Assembly (NCBI GenBank): GCA_004194705.1 | Contig: SADC01000281.1 | Span: forward strand, 124,001-188,000 | Direction of reading: 5' to 3' | DNA: 64,000 nt | Source of the DNA: Ditylenchus dipsaci | Lineage: Eukaryota > Nematoda > Chromadorea > Rhabditida > Anguinidae | Part shown: piece by piece, positions 23,533 through 34,403 of the stretch | Position numbering within the stretch: position 1 is the stretch's first letter | Layout of the letters: the number at the start of each line of letters is the position of its first letter | The notes under the pieces: model-generated | Told to the model about the DNA's origin: nothing | The model's database searches: none | What the model saw: the letters and a program-made list of their open reading frames with translations, nothing else | Position numbers and translations under genes: made by a program

Positions 23533-24895
23533 TCATACTTGCACGGGCCCCGGCGCCACTAGCAGCGCTCTGTGCGCAGGCGCCGATTTTTCACAAGCCC
23601 GGCGCCGGCGCTTTTATGCTTTTCACAGCTGGCCACGGCGTGTCAAATCGGTCAAAACACCAAATCGACATTTTTCTAGTCAAGACAAAAAATTTGAACA
23701 CGATTAAATTTGTAGTAACTTTCTCATATTTTCTCAACTTTGTATTCTTATTTGTAACTCATGCTTATATGTGTCCTATATGAGCTATTTTTAAATCAGT
23801 GGATTGCCCAGGAATCGCTCTATCGATTGGTGAAAAAATTTACCTAATTTTATCAGAAATTCAAAGATTTTGAACAAATAGAAGTTTGAATTGGCGGTTG
23901 GCAGAGTCAGCTCGCCAACTTTAAATAGCTCGTTCTCAGTGATTTCTCCCGGAAAAAATAATCTGTCCTACAGTTTTGTAGTATTTTTCACCAGCTTTCT
24001 GCTGGTATCTTTGGTTTTTTCATATGAATACTTTATGCGGAGATCGAACAAGTTTTAGTAAATTTACACTTTTTAGGTAAATTAATGGACAACGATCAGA
24101 AAAAATCTCCAACTCAGTCCTGATTATTCTTAAACCTTGTGCTGATGGTCTTGTTGGATAGCCAAGAGACCAAAGATCATTTTGACACCAAACTTGTAAA
24201 TAAAACATGAAAAAATGGGGTAAAAATAGGGTATGCACCCAAGCGGATTTGAACCTATGACCTAGACAATGCGTATATAAAAGTACGTCCTCCCTTTAAC
24301 TAGGGGAAATTGAATTTGAAACAGACTTTTTAGACGAGAAGTATCTATAGAAAATTTAAAAAAACAGTATATGAATATTTAGTGCATAAAATTGAACATA
24401 TTTTGTCAATGGTATTTAAAAATGAGAAACTTTTTTGAATTTTCATTAAAACAGAACGCCAAGCCCGATTTGGTCATTTGACGTGTTTGACACGCCGTGT
24501 GGCGCCGTCCCCAGCGCCCGAGATTTATGAAGAGGCGCCAACTTTGTCACAATATTTGTTTTTTTTCAAAATTTCCGAAAAATGTTTTGAAAGTTTTTCC
24601 AATTTTTTTGAATTTTCTTCGAAATCGAATATTTTTGGGATGAAAATATTCATTTTTTCATTATAGAAACTCAAGTTACAGACAAAAATACCGGCGCCGG
24701 AGCCGGCGCCCCTTTTTTAGCATCTGAAATTTTAAAATAGTCTGCGCCGGCGGTGGCGCCCTAATTTCACCCTGTCGCCCCTGCGCTGGCGCTGCTTGCA
24801 GCGCTGGCGCCAAAATTTAAAAATGCCTGCCGCCGCTTGCAACGCCGGCTCCGAAATTTGAAAACCATGGCGCCGGCGCTGGCGCCCTATTTTCC
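23533..24895. repeat. GGCGCC-rich islands surrounding a MITE
   Basis: CATACTTGCACGGG followed by CCCCGGCGCC at 23533 matches the left end of the element at 18188. GGCGCC arrays resume at 24500-24895. This is probably one GGCGCC-family hAT-like element split by the MITE at 23634-24501. Its right terminus has been lost or diverged. Confidence 0.55.
23634..24501. mobile_element. Non-autonomous TIR element, CACGGCGTGTC family (copy 1)
   Basis: The left end is CACGGCGTGTCAAATCGGTC and the right end is its inverted counterpart (CACACGGCGTGTCAAACACG on the other strand). The interior is homologous to the second copy at 34404-35126 (shared ATATTTTCTCAACTTTGTAT). No coding capacity. Confidence 0.75.
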
Positions 24896-24954
24896 GAAAT
24901 AGGAGAAATTTTTTTAAGTAGAAATTTAAGAAATTTAAGTACTCTTTGCTTAAT

Positions 24955-25800
24955 CCATCAAAGTAGGGAGACCCTAAAGCCAACCGCACACCTAAAAATT
25001 TAGCTGTCTGCCTACCCCATGTGGAGCTACAGCACAGTTCAACCAGGACGGAAGTGCAATGTCTTTGTCTCACCATGAAGGTTCTGCATCGGTGATCACA
25101 GAACTCTCTCAGCAAGGTGAGTTTGGGTTTTTCTTTTTTCTGGGGCAAATATACTTTTTTGGAGCAAATTTAGTTTTTTTGGGGCAAATCCTCTGTGGAA
25201 GAAGTTCACTTTTTTCTGGGGCAAATATTCCTTTTTGGGGCAAATATACTTCTTTTTGGTACAGAAATATTTTTTTGATGGCAGATGCGCTTGGGACAGA
25301 TATACTTTTTGGGGCAAAATTACTTTTTGTAGCAAATTTTTTTTATGGGGCAAATTTTTCTCTTTTAGCACAATTTTTTTTCCAGAAAAGTTTTTTAGAA
25401 AAAAGATTATTTGTCCCAAAAAAATTTGCCCCATAAAAATTAAATTCGCCCAATAAAAAATAATAAATTTGTTCCAAAAAAAAATTAAATTTGCACCAAA
25501 AAAGTATATCTGCCCAAGTCCATCTGCCCCAAGAAAATATTTTCAATATTTGCCCCAGAAAAAAGTGAATTCGCTCGAAAGAGGATTTGCCCCAAAAAAA
25601 GTAAATTTGCCCCAAAAAAGTATTTTTGCCCAAAAAAGTATATTTGCCCCAGAAAAAAGGATTATCCGGTAAGTTTACGATAGTAGTGATCTTAAAAATG
25701 AAACCCGATAGCTGGCTAAGAAGGGGTCTGGGTCTACTTAAAAGCTCCAGGATTGAATATATAATACTCTTTCGTTTACTTGTTTTTTTTCTCATTTCGA
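24955..25800 (+). repeat. Exon-like module 'DGSAMSLSHH' (copy 1) split by a foldback
   Basis: One frame reads CLPTPCGATAQFNQDG, then SAMSLSHHEGSA, then ITELSQQ, followed by a splice-donor-like CAGCAAG/GTGAGT at about 25115. The foldback at 25130-25665 interrupts the following intron-like sequence, which resumes GTAAGTTTACG at 25671. Other copies: 29130 (+), 33525 (-), 51955 (+) and 52285 (+). Confidence 0.6.
25130..25668. repeat. Large foldback, GGGGCAAATATAC family (copy 2)
   Basis: The left arm is a run of TGGGGCAAATATACTTTTTT variants. The right arm from about 25400 is the inverse (AAAAAAGTATATTTGCCCC), ending AGGATTATCCGG. Two arms of about 250 bp could form one long hairpin. Confidence 0.85.
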
Positions 25801-26079
25801 ATTAAGGTCTACGTAAGTTAGACAGGGCTGAAACGTCTTTGCCCAATCTCAAACCAGATGAGTTAAGGAACTTTGCTGAAAAAAACTGTCTTCTGACAAG
25901 GTAGGGACCCTAACTGTGACCTGGGCTTTTCCGATTATTACTTTTATGCGCGTAGAGGGTGCCTGAATCGCATGTGCGTTTGCACCTGAAGCAACTCACT
26001 TCTGAAGGCAAATAAAATTTTACGAATGACCCATGGCCTATGGGTCAGCTTTGAAAAACCATTGATTTTGGTGGTTAAG

Positions 26080-26430
26080 TGTGTTTTTTGTTCTTGCTCC
26101 GAGCTCTCGACTTTGAAAAATTCGCTCCGGCTCTTGCTCCGGGCTCTCAATTTGCAAAAATTTGCTCTGAAATTTGCTCTGAATCTGACTCAGAGCTCTT
26201 CATTTGAACAAATCTGCTCCGGATTTGGCTCCAAGATCTTCATTTGAAAAATTTCGCTTCGGCTCTCGCTCCGGGCTCTCGACTTTAAAAAATTTTCTCC
26301 GGCTCTTGCTTCAGTCTTTTAAGTTTCGAAAATTTCCTCCTGCTCTTGCTCCGGGCTCTCAAGTTTCAAAAATTTACTCCGGCTCTTGCTCGGAGCCGGA
26401 GCCAGAGCGGAGCAAGAGCCAGAGCCGGAG
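26080..26430. repeat. GCTCCGGCTC / GAGCCGGAGC array
   Basis: About ten imperfect 42-bp units of the form TTGCTCCGGGCTCTCGACTT with AAAAAATTCGC, ending in the inverted run GAGCCGGAGCCAGAGCGGAG. It is related to the hAT-like MITE at 19758-20122, but the termini are not clear here. Confidence 0.7.
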
Positions 26431-26836
26431 ATTTATACATGACTGGATGTGGGTATCGAGGTGTTTTTAGAGCTTTGAGTGACCCTTGTACCACGTTTTG
26501 CGGACCTTCAGAGCTTGAGAGCCAGTTTGGTCAGCGACTTGGGCACGCTCTACAAGAATTTACAGAAATAAAAATTCATCGAAGTTAACCCACGTCACAG
26601 TCAGGGTCCCCCCCCTTCTGAGTTACATTGTTCCGACAAATTATGAATCGAAAAATCGGCCTATGTTGTGGGCTTTTTGTAAACTGTGCAACCCGTCAAC
26701 CTCTTCACTGTATTTTTTATTTATAGTATTGCGGTTGCGTATTTGAGGGCAAGTTTACCAACAGTCACGTCTTGTCTACTGAAGTAAAAACATCGGTGTA
26801 GTTTGTTGTAATTGAACTGAGAAGAGACTTGGAACC

Positions 26837-27294
26837 AGTACGTGGCAGAATGCTACGACTCAAAGCAAAGAGACAAAAGGCTACAACCCAGTAAAATTAT
26901 GAAAAAAGCGAAAATTTTGACATTTTACCTGTTTTACCATGTTTTTCAACATAAAACTTTGCAAAAACAGCCTCATAATGCATTTTTGATCAAGAGTCTT
27001 GCTTGGAATTATGTCCAAGGTAAGTGAGGGCGCGCGTCTCTGACCGACCAAGCCCCCTGCGCCCCCGAAGGGGGCACTGGGAGCTCCAGTATTTGAAACT
27101 ATGTTCAACATCTTCCTTTTTGAAGAACTCAAAAATAATGCTTTTTTGAACTCCTGAGGCGATTATAGGTCTATATAGGTTGTTTGGAAACATTTGTCGC
27201 TTGCTCTTTTGGGTTCGCGGCACTTTTTCCCAATTTTACTGAGTTGTAGCCTTTTGTCCCTTTCTTTCGAGTTGTAGCCTTTTGTCCGTGTCCG
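26837..27294. mobile_element. 458-bp MULE-like non-autonomous element carrying an exon-like module
   Basis: CTTGGAACC at 26828-26836 and 27295-27303 is a perfect 9-bp target duplication. Near the ends are inverted repeats GACAAAAGGCTACAAC with CAGTAAAATT. The interior includes the SLYAFYDKEW module with donor CCAAG/GTAAGTGAG at 27018, so the element may have captured a host exon. The 9-bp duplication is typical of MULEs. Confidence 0.8.
26930..27090 (+). repeat. 'SLYAFYDKEW' module (copy 3) inside the 458-bp element
   Basis: GATCAAGAGTCTTGCTTGGA, then ATTATGTCCAAG/GTAAGTGAGG, then GCGCGTCTCT, the same layout as the copies at 39.21 and 56.15 kb. The reading frame is damaged upstream of the donor. 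A GCCCCCGAAGGGGGC palindrome follows. Confidence 0.6.
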
Positions 27295-27424
27295 CTTGGA
27301 ACCTACTTCTGCGGTTAAGCCCCAAATATAGACCGGATGTCCAAGCTGATTCAATCAGGGTGTGGCCGGATTTGGTCATGTGCTCTCGAAATTTGCATTT
27401 TACGTCATTTCGATTCAACTAAAA

Positions 27425-28768
27425 TGAAAAGTTCATTGAGAGATGGCTATGATAAACCTGAACTCGGCAGAAAATGATTTTATTTTTAAAAAGAAGTTCA
27501 CTGAAAGCGCCTGATAATGGATCTTGTTTTTTTGTGCTCCATAATGCCAACTTTCCCAATGATTATTACTAATCATACAATACCCTCCTAGAGTTCCGCT
27601 AATTAATTTTAGAAAGTGGTCCGCTAAACTTACGACCTTGACTATCATAATTAAAAAATAAACATAACCAGGTTGACCGATAGGTTTCAAAAATTTTCAA
27701 CTTAAAAATTTTGGAACGCTACCGACGATTTTTGATTGTGGTCAGGTACAATTTTTTTAACTGTGCGATTTCATGCGCTTTTTTTGAGACACATATTTTG
27801 AGGAACGACATCCGACTGACAGCCCCCAAATGACAGCTGGCCCATCTTACAGCGCCCAACTGACAGCTATTTCAACTTACAGGGGCTGGGCGGGCTGTCC
27901 GTTAGGATAGCTGTAAGTTAGGCGCGTTTAGTTACCCGCGGAGTGTTAAGTGTTAAAATAGTGCTCCAATCTACTTGAACTATCAATTTTTCTTCCTGGT
28001 GAAATCAGTCTTTCTTCGTTGTGTGGCTCTAATTGTGCAACCCAACAACCTTTGTTTTTTTATTCCTGAAAGTTTCAATTCGATGAGTGTCGGTCAAAAG
28101 CCAAACATACAGTATCAATCGATAGAAATATTTCATTTCGCATAGAAAATTTATAAAATGAGTACAGGGTGGCCTAAAAAATCGGAAATTATTGTAAAAT
28201 TGGGATTGTGAATCTTTTTTATTAGCAACTTATTGCTATTGTTTTTCTCGCACATCTTTTGCGATTCTTATTTTAAAAGCTCCTAGGTGTTCCACTGCTG
28301 TCATCGATTTTTCTGGAAAAATCGATGGGGCAAGATGGGGCAAGATGTTTTTCGAATTTGTTCGGCCCCGCCCCTTTACAGGGTCTACCAAACTTACGGC
28401 ACCCTTTTCAGCTATTATTTGCTCGTAATCTTTAAAACAAGAAGCAAGCCAGATCCATTTCACTTTGACGATTAAAATATGAATCATACGAAAATGGAAT
28501 AATTTCAGCTTTCCGAAAATCATTTGGATAGAACAGGGGTTTTCAAACAGTCATGGACTCCCAAGATATTTCCTATCGTACAGGGTGATTCAAAATTACG
28601 TTATCATTTTCAAATTTATTATTTTAGTCGAAGATATGCCTGCAAATTCAATAAAACTTTTTTTTCTAAAACTAGTAATTCATACAGTTCACCAACCTCA
28701 ACAGTTCAACTATATTATAGTTAAGCATTTTCGCAGTTTACTATCATACAGAGGCGGTTAATCTTTAT
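27425..28768. other. Repeat-derived stretch without recognisable gene
   Basis: 27430-27720 is the intron flank of FGF-like copy 2 (homologous to 34240-34400). CAGGGTG-type transposon ends occur at about 28167 and 28580. No gene seen. Confidence 0.5.
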
Positions 28769-28948
28769 TAGAGATGATGACGAAGTAGGACGGGACGATT
28801 CCCACCGGCTCGGAAAAATTCATTGAATTTTCCGTCCCGAGATCCCGTCCCGATCATAGATTTATGCTTGTCTCGTCCCGACGTCCTGTCCTGAAATTTT
28901 TTAATTTAAATTTTGTCCCGTCCCATAAAGGTCAAACCATCATCTCTA
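28769..28948. mobile_element. 180-bp hAT-like MITE with GTCCCGTCCCG arrays
   Basis: Inverted ends TAGAGATGATG and CATCATCTCTA are flanked by ATCTTTAT and GTCTTTAT (7 of 8 identical). The interior consists of GACGGGAC and GTCCCGTCC words. Confidence 0.8.
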
Positions 28949-29129
28949 GTCTTTATATCACAGTAGCAAATTGTTGGGGCTTGGGGGAAGGGATGGTTGA
29001 GCACATCGAGCATATTACAGTTTTTTGAATGCTAACGTAATTTTGAATCTTCCCGTAGAAGGGAAAATTCCATCTCCGGGCAATCATCCTTACAAAAAGA
29101 AAACCGATATATCTATTGCACCCTAATCC

Positions 29130-29420
29130 ATTATATTAGGGTGACCCGAAGGCCACCCCACACCCAAAATTTAGCTGTCTGCCAACCCCATATGGAGCTG
29201 CAGCACAGTTCAAACAGGACGGAAGTGCAATGTCCTTGTCTCACCATGGAGGTTCTGCCTTGCTGATCACAGAATACACCCAGCAAGGTAAGTTTATGAC
29301 AGCGGTTATTTTAGATATACAGCTTAACAGCTGGCCAAGAAGTTGCTGGGTTTACTTAGAAGCTGTAGGATCGAATATATAATACTCTTTCGTTTAATTG
29401 TGTTTTTTTTTCGAAATTTG
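29130..29420 (+). repeat. 'DGSAMSLSHH' exon-like module (copy 2)
   Basis: The frame CLPTPYGAAAQFKQDG, SAMSLSHHGGSALLITEYTQQ (two segments) is fully open up to the donor CAGCAAG/GTAAGTTT at 29287. The downstream intron-like sequence matches 25671-25790. This is the cleanest copy. No protein family recognised. Confidence 0.65.
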
Positions 29421-29924
29421 GGTCTGCATAAGTTAGAAAAGACCAAGACGTATTTGCCCAATGCCAAATTACTAAAATGGTTGGTGAATTTACTGTAGGG
29501 CGAAAAGGGTGGTAGTTGTCCATCCTTTTCTCTTCTCTCCAAAACTGTGTCTTTCCAATCAACAAGGCAGGAAATAAGAAGGAAAAGAATTTTAATCCAT
29601 TCTTCTCTGTAATGCAATTTATTTTTCTGGGGGTGACGGAATACTACCCTTTATTACAATAAAATAGCAACAGGTGCCAATAATTTTTCTTTGTATTCTT
29701 CAATAAATTATGAATGTTTTTATATGTTGTTAAGATAATATCTGTTGTGCTCAAAATGGCAACATCTGTGTGCAATTGCTCCATTTTAAACATATTCTTC
29801 TGTTCTTTTTTGCTTGCTAGACATAGTTTGTAATTGTTTGACAGTCGACCTATCTGACTGTTAAATATGTCATAGTTGAGAACACATTTATCTAAAAACG
29901 ACAATTAAAGGACAATACCTGTTT

Positions 29925-30308
29925 TTGGCACAAATATACTTTTTTTGGCGCAAATCCATTTCTTTGGCTCAAATTTTTGTTATGCGTAATTAGATTGAAA
30001 ACTTTCAACTTTTTGAAAAAGTTATGACATCATCATGTAGCCCAAATATGAAACATAACACAAAAAGGTAAAAGTATGAACTAAATCAAAGCAACAATTT
30101 TGTTAATAATTTTATCTTTTTATTACATTTTTCGAAGATGATGCAATAAGTGATACCTCATCAGAAACTGGAAAAGCAAGGCTACATGATGATGTTTAAA
30201 CTTTTCGAAAAAGTTAAAAATTTTCAGTCTTATTACGCAAAACAAAAATTTGCGCCAAGGAAGTGGATTTGCGCCAAAAAAGTGTTTTTACGCCAAAAAG
30301 AGTATTGT
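29925..30308. repeat. Foldback, GGCGCAAATCC family
   Basis: The left arm has TTGGCGCAAATCC and CTACATGATGATG-complementary sequence. The right arm has GGATTTGCGCCAA. The inner arms GCATCATCATGTAGCC-like and GGCTACATGATGATG also pair. Confidence 0.75.
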
Positions 30309-30309
30309 C

Positions 30310-31620
30310 CCAACTAAATCTGTTTTTTGGCTACAACATGTATTGCATTTATTCGATAATGCCGTGTTTAGTTGGCCCTTCAGTCAGGTTTCAAACACAG
30401 AGAAGACGCTGTTCGTGGATGCTAAATCAGATTTGTCACATGGAAATGGCCATAATTTTTTTTCTAGAAAAAAATTTTGGTATTGTTTTCCTGTAGCTTA
30501 TTCAAGGCTACCAGACTAGCTATCGACAAAGTAGACTTTTTCAACTAAAAAGAAAGAATCCGCTCAATAATCCTCTTCGAATAAAAATAAGAATTCTTTA
30601 TTTTTTCATCCCAATATTGAAAACTATAATAACTCTATATTTAACTCATCTGGTAGCCTCAAATATTTGTTACGAGACGGCAATAAGAGGGATTTTAAAA
30701 AAATGAAAAAAAGTTATATCCATTTCCGAATGACAAATTTGATTTAGCATCCTCAAACATCCACCTAATTGTGTTTGAGACCTTATTCAAACCATATTTT
30801 CATATTGTATATCTCTGCAGAAATACATCCGAGACTAATTGCGACCTAAACAAGTACCGTACTCTCTTAACTATAGTTGGCCGGAGTACAGAAATCAACC
30901 AAACGACCCCCCCCCCTTCCCAAAAAGGCAAGGCAGAAATGCAAAAAAAATTGTTCGAAAAGTGCTAAAAAGTGACTTCCCGATGATTTTTGCTGCTTTT
31001 TCTCGTTTAAAGTAACTGAAAAGCCATTAGGACACCATTTCGGCCATTTTTTAGGCCTGGGGGGTTGTGTATTTCAGCCCCATAGTTATAGTCAGCCTTT
31101 ATAGTTGAAAACTTTAAGTTATTATACCCTTACAGTTAACATTACTTACAGTTAACATTACTTACAGTTAACATTATACCCTTACAATCATACCCTCGCA
31201 GTTTATACTTAACTTATTTATTGTAGAAAGAGAACAAGGCTGATTAAAAGTCAACGACACAAGGTCCAAAAAATTTAAAGTTTTGTAATATCGCAAGAAG
31301 ACTAAGCAAAAACCACCAAACTGTTTTGGGTTATTTCTTCCCGCAAATTCTCTGATTACAAAAAAACAGTCAAAACTGAATTTTAAACTTCCAAAATGAC
31401 CCGAAAAAATAGTTGGTAGGGGAGGTGAGATTTATAAGTGAAGGGCTGCCAAAAATTATACCTTTGATTTTAGTTCATCCATTATCCTCATTTTCTTTTC
31501 TCTTTGATAGAAATTGGTTTTATGGCTACTGTTCTGCATGCAGCCTGTTTTTCTTCTTCATCCTCAAATCTTATTACTTTTTTTTGATCCTCGTTGGAAT
31601 GCATGCACCATAAAATTATG
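30310..31620. other. Gene-poor AT-rich stretch
   Basis: Short open frames only. ACAGTTAACATTACTT repeats near 31135-31180. A hydrophobic frame near 31500-31610 (DRNWFYGYCSACSLFFFF) might be an exon of the gene ending at 32854, but splice phases could not be joined. Confidence 0.4.
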
Positions 31621-31868
31621 GTTTTCAGGCTCCTTTCAGATTTTGTCATCCTAATCTAAAAGTTTCTGAGCTAACTGGTTTGCAGTGTTTCGACCATGTG
31701 AAGTATGCCATTGGATTTGATCTCAAATGGACAAGTTATTGTATGGTTTACTATATTACAGTCTGTGCTTTTATTCTGCATATTTAATCCAAGGTTTGTT
31801 TTTTCAGGAAGTTGGTTGGTCATTTTCACAGCCAGAAAAATATTTGAAAAAATCGAATTTCTGGTATA

Positions 31869-31975
31869 TTATACCATAAATTTCACAGTTAACGACGGCA
31901 TTATGGGGCATAATCCATATTATACCAGAAATTTCACAGTTAACGACGGCATAATAGGGCATAATCTGGACTCAG
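31869..31975. repeat. Tandem duplication of a roughly 53-bp unit
   Basis: ATTTCACAGTTAACGACGGC followed by ATTATGGGGCATAAT occurs twice in succession with small differences. Confidence 0.8.
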
Positions 31976-32277
31976 GACTCAGAAAAAAATAAAAAGTTTA
32001 TTTTGAGGCGTGTTATACAAAAGATAAAAAAATTAACTTATTAATGCCCACAGGTTAAACAAATAATAGATAAATATTATTGACATAATTCGTTTGGTCC
32101 CGCGCGGATTCAATTTTTTTGCGCAAATCACTGTGCCTTAGTTTCATGGTCATTCAAGCTATCAGCTACAACCCCCTTAAAATTTTTATTTAAAAATTTA
32201 ACTAATATATATGAACTATTAGTAAAATGTATATATATTAATACGCTGAATTTTTTTATTATTATTTCATAATTCAG

Positions 32278-32854
32278 GACGGGCTACTCTCCACTGTCAT
32301 TGTTGTCCTACCTAATATCTATTCCAGTCATTTTTAACAGTTCCCCCTGCTCTGCTCCACCATCAACTACCCCCATCCATTTGCCAGCCTATTCTGTTAT
32401 GGCCACTTTCCAGAGCTTTCTTCCCAATGCCAACCCCATCTACAATCCTTCTAGGCATTTGAGGTCGAGGCAAGACCACAGGCATAGACATCACTCACGT
32501 TCAACACCCAGCCACAACTATTTCAACAAATACTCAACTAAAATGAGGCGATTAAGACCTCTGCCTACTGCTCCTACCAGTTTTCTGAGTGAAGAACAAA
32601 AAAACAAATCTGCCTTGGTCGCCCTACCTGTTGTGGATGGCAGAATGGCTGGGCTGGATAACCAATTGGATCTTTACCAAGCCAGAGAGAGGAAAAAAGC
32701 AACTGTCAGCGACCTCAGCTCAGCCATCCAGGCAACTACAACTGTGTGGCAATTGTATAACCATTGTAGCGCAGGATTTGTGCAGACTTTTATGGGCATA
32801 ACCAATGCCAATGGACGGGTGGAAGATGTCTGTTTAAGTGAGATTTTAGTGTAA
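32278..32854 (+). CDS. Probable terminal exon of an unknown gene
   Basis: A 192-codon frame follows the acceptor AATTCAG at 32277, with the first codon split, and ends at TAA 32852-32854. AATAAA occurs at 32910, 56 bp beyond the stop, a plausible polyadenylation signal. Base composition is clearly less AT-rich than its flanks. The product starts hydrophobic and proline-rich (SPCSAPPSTTPIHLP), continues with a basic His/Arg stretch (RQDHRHRHH) and ends with a charged region (YQARERKKATVSDLSS). I do not recognise a domain. A protein-like 43-codon frame after an acceptor at 31628 (FRFCHPNLKVSELTGLQCF) could be an upstream exon, but phases were not resolved. Confidence 0.5.
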
Positions 32855-32909
32855 TTTTGTTTTTTTTCGTTTGGTCGTAAATGATGTACAGTAGACTGTA
32901 GCTAGGTGG

Positions 32910-32915
32910 AATAAA
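32910..32915 (+). terminator. Polyadenylation signal AATAAA
   Basis: 56 bp after the stop codon of the 32278-32854 exon. Confidence 0.4.
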
Positions 32916-33524
32916 AAAGCCGTCTTTTTCAGCTTTTTACTTTTATTGATACTTAGAATTTTAGTAAACTTTTTGGTGCATTCATTGCAAGATGGATTGA
33001 TAATGTTAGAGCAGGCAAAACTCCACAGTTTCTTGTGCTTCAATAGACGACGGCGACTGGCTGTTAGGAAGGTAGAGTCTTTAAATTTATTTGGACCAAA
33101 ATTTAGTCGCAATCTTCTTTAAACGAAAAAGCTTACATTTTCTGAACTTTTTGCGAAAATTCGATTGGGCGGATCAGAATTTTAGTCTGATGAGATTAAT
33201 TGCTCAGAATTCCACCCTATACCACTCAAAACCACCAAAACCTGAACTTTTGAGCGATTAAGTCCATCGGACTGGAATTCTGATCCGTCCAATCGATTTT
33301 TCGCAAAAAGTTTAAAGTTTAAATCTAAATTGGTTTAAATTTTCTAGAAATTTTAGTACCAAAATGTAGCTGACATTCAAGGCTACAATTTGGCACCAAC
33401 ACTTTAAAAATTAAACAGTAAATTAGATCTAAAAGTTGGTCCATAATGCTGGCGGTTAATTTGGTGAACGTTCAAAGGTCCAGTACTTTTGACTATATTT
33501 TTAAAATTACTTAATCCGCAAACT

Positions 33525-33690
33525 TACCTTGCTGAGAGTGTTCTGTGATCAGCAAGGCAGAACCTCCGTGGTGAGACAAGGACATTGCACTTCCGTTCTG
33601 GTTGAACTGCGCTGCAGTTCAGCATGGGCTTGGAAGACAGCTAAATTTTTAGGTGTGGGGTCGGTCTTCGGGTCTCCCTGATCTACAAGA
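33525..33690 (-). repeat. 'DGSAMSLSHH' exon-like module (copy 3)
   Basis: The minus strand reads AQFNQNGSAMSLSHHGGSA, then LLITEHSQQ, then donor CAAG/GTAAGTTT at 33526. One stop (TGA) interrupts the upstream part. It stands head-to-head with the FGF-like unit that follows. Confidence 0.6.
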
Positions 33691-33712
33691 TTATGTGCTT
33701 AATTTAACTTAA

Positions 33713-33893
33713 AGGACCATGGTTTTTGCGCGCAGTAGCATAACCAAGACGGGGTACACTTCTCTTTCGTCTCTCACTGTACTCTTTGGATTCGCTTTAA
33801 ATGACTCCACAAGGTATAGTTCTAGACGAAAGAGAAGTGTCCCCCGCCAATTCAAATTTTGTACACGCCGCTGCGCGCAAAATCCATGGTCCT
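33713..33893. mobile_element. TTAA-flanked palindromic MITE (GGACCATGG family)
   Basis: TTAA at 33709-33712 and 33894-33897 encloses inverted ends AGGACCATGG and CCATGGTCCT. The inner arms GCGCGCAG and AGAAGTG/CACTTCT also pair. A TTAA target duplication suggests mobilisation by a piggyBac-type transposase. Confidence 0.75.
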
Positions 33894-34403
33894 TTAACCA
33901 GATATTTCTAGTGCATCTAGAAATGACTTGATTTCAACTTTTTATGATAAAAAGCGACTATTATACCCAAATGGCAAAACAGTGACTGGGTACAAATTGT
34001 GACTGAGTTCTTGTGGTTCCATTCTTCTGTTTTTGATTTTTCGACTGTTTTGTTGTTTGGTAATCATACTGGATTTCAAGACTCCGAATGACGCTCGTTA
34101 GGACGGGCTCAATAGTGTATCTGGATACGAGCGCTTGAAATCGCATAGTAAAAGTGATTGTATCTAATCAGAATTATAAAATAGTTGATAGCCTTCCAAA
34201 AAAATTTCGAGTTAGAAAAATTTTACAACCTATCGGTTTAACTGGTTATATAAATTTCTTACCTATCATAGTTAAGATCGTAGGTGTAGAGAGTCCCATC
34301 TCCAATAAAATTAGCGGGATTTCAATAGAGCGTCGTATGTTAACAATAATGGCTGGGAAAGCTGTCATTATCGCACACGAAAATGTTGCAAGGTCCACTA
34401 TTA

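Larger units (their letters stand above)
26460..27424 (-). pseudogene. FGF-like exon copy 2, interrupted by a 458-bp element
   Basis: From the acceptor CATTTTAG the minus strand reads NDVKCKFREHMTKSGHTLIE, then SAWTSGLYLGLNRRSRFQ. Here (27294-26837) an insertion intervenes, flanked by a perfect 9-bp repeat (CTTGGAACC on plus). Beyond it the frame-equivalent SSQFNYNKLHRCFYFSR and the 3' flank continue as in copy 1. Broken, therefore a pseudogene. Confidence 0.8.

Noticed and set aside
24230..24305. tRNA gene on the minus strand (AGGTTCAAATCCG)
   Set aside because: The B-box-like word is present, but the T stem and acceptor stem do not pair and no A box lies at the right distance. It falls inside a MITE.
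25059..25795. Several long open frames on both strands, rich in Phe, Lys and Gly
   Set aside because: They are translations of the GGGGCAAATATAC foldback, which stays open because of its short repeat unit.
26990..27030. Spliced-leader RNA gene (conserved ATGTCTAAG/GTAAGTG)
   Set aside because: The donor motif recurs in many copies, but the conserved block extends far upstream as a coding-like frame, and no Sm site or SL-RNA folding was evident. An exon-like repeat fits better.
32480..32530. NPIYNP in the 32278-32854 exon as a GPCR TM7 NPxxY motif
   Set aside because: The preceding residues are not a hydrophobic helix, and no other transmembrane segments were found in the exon.
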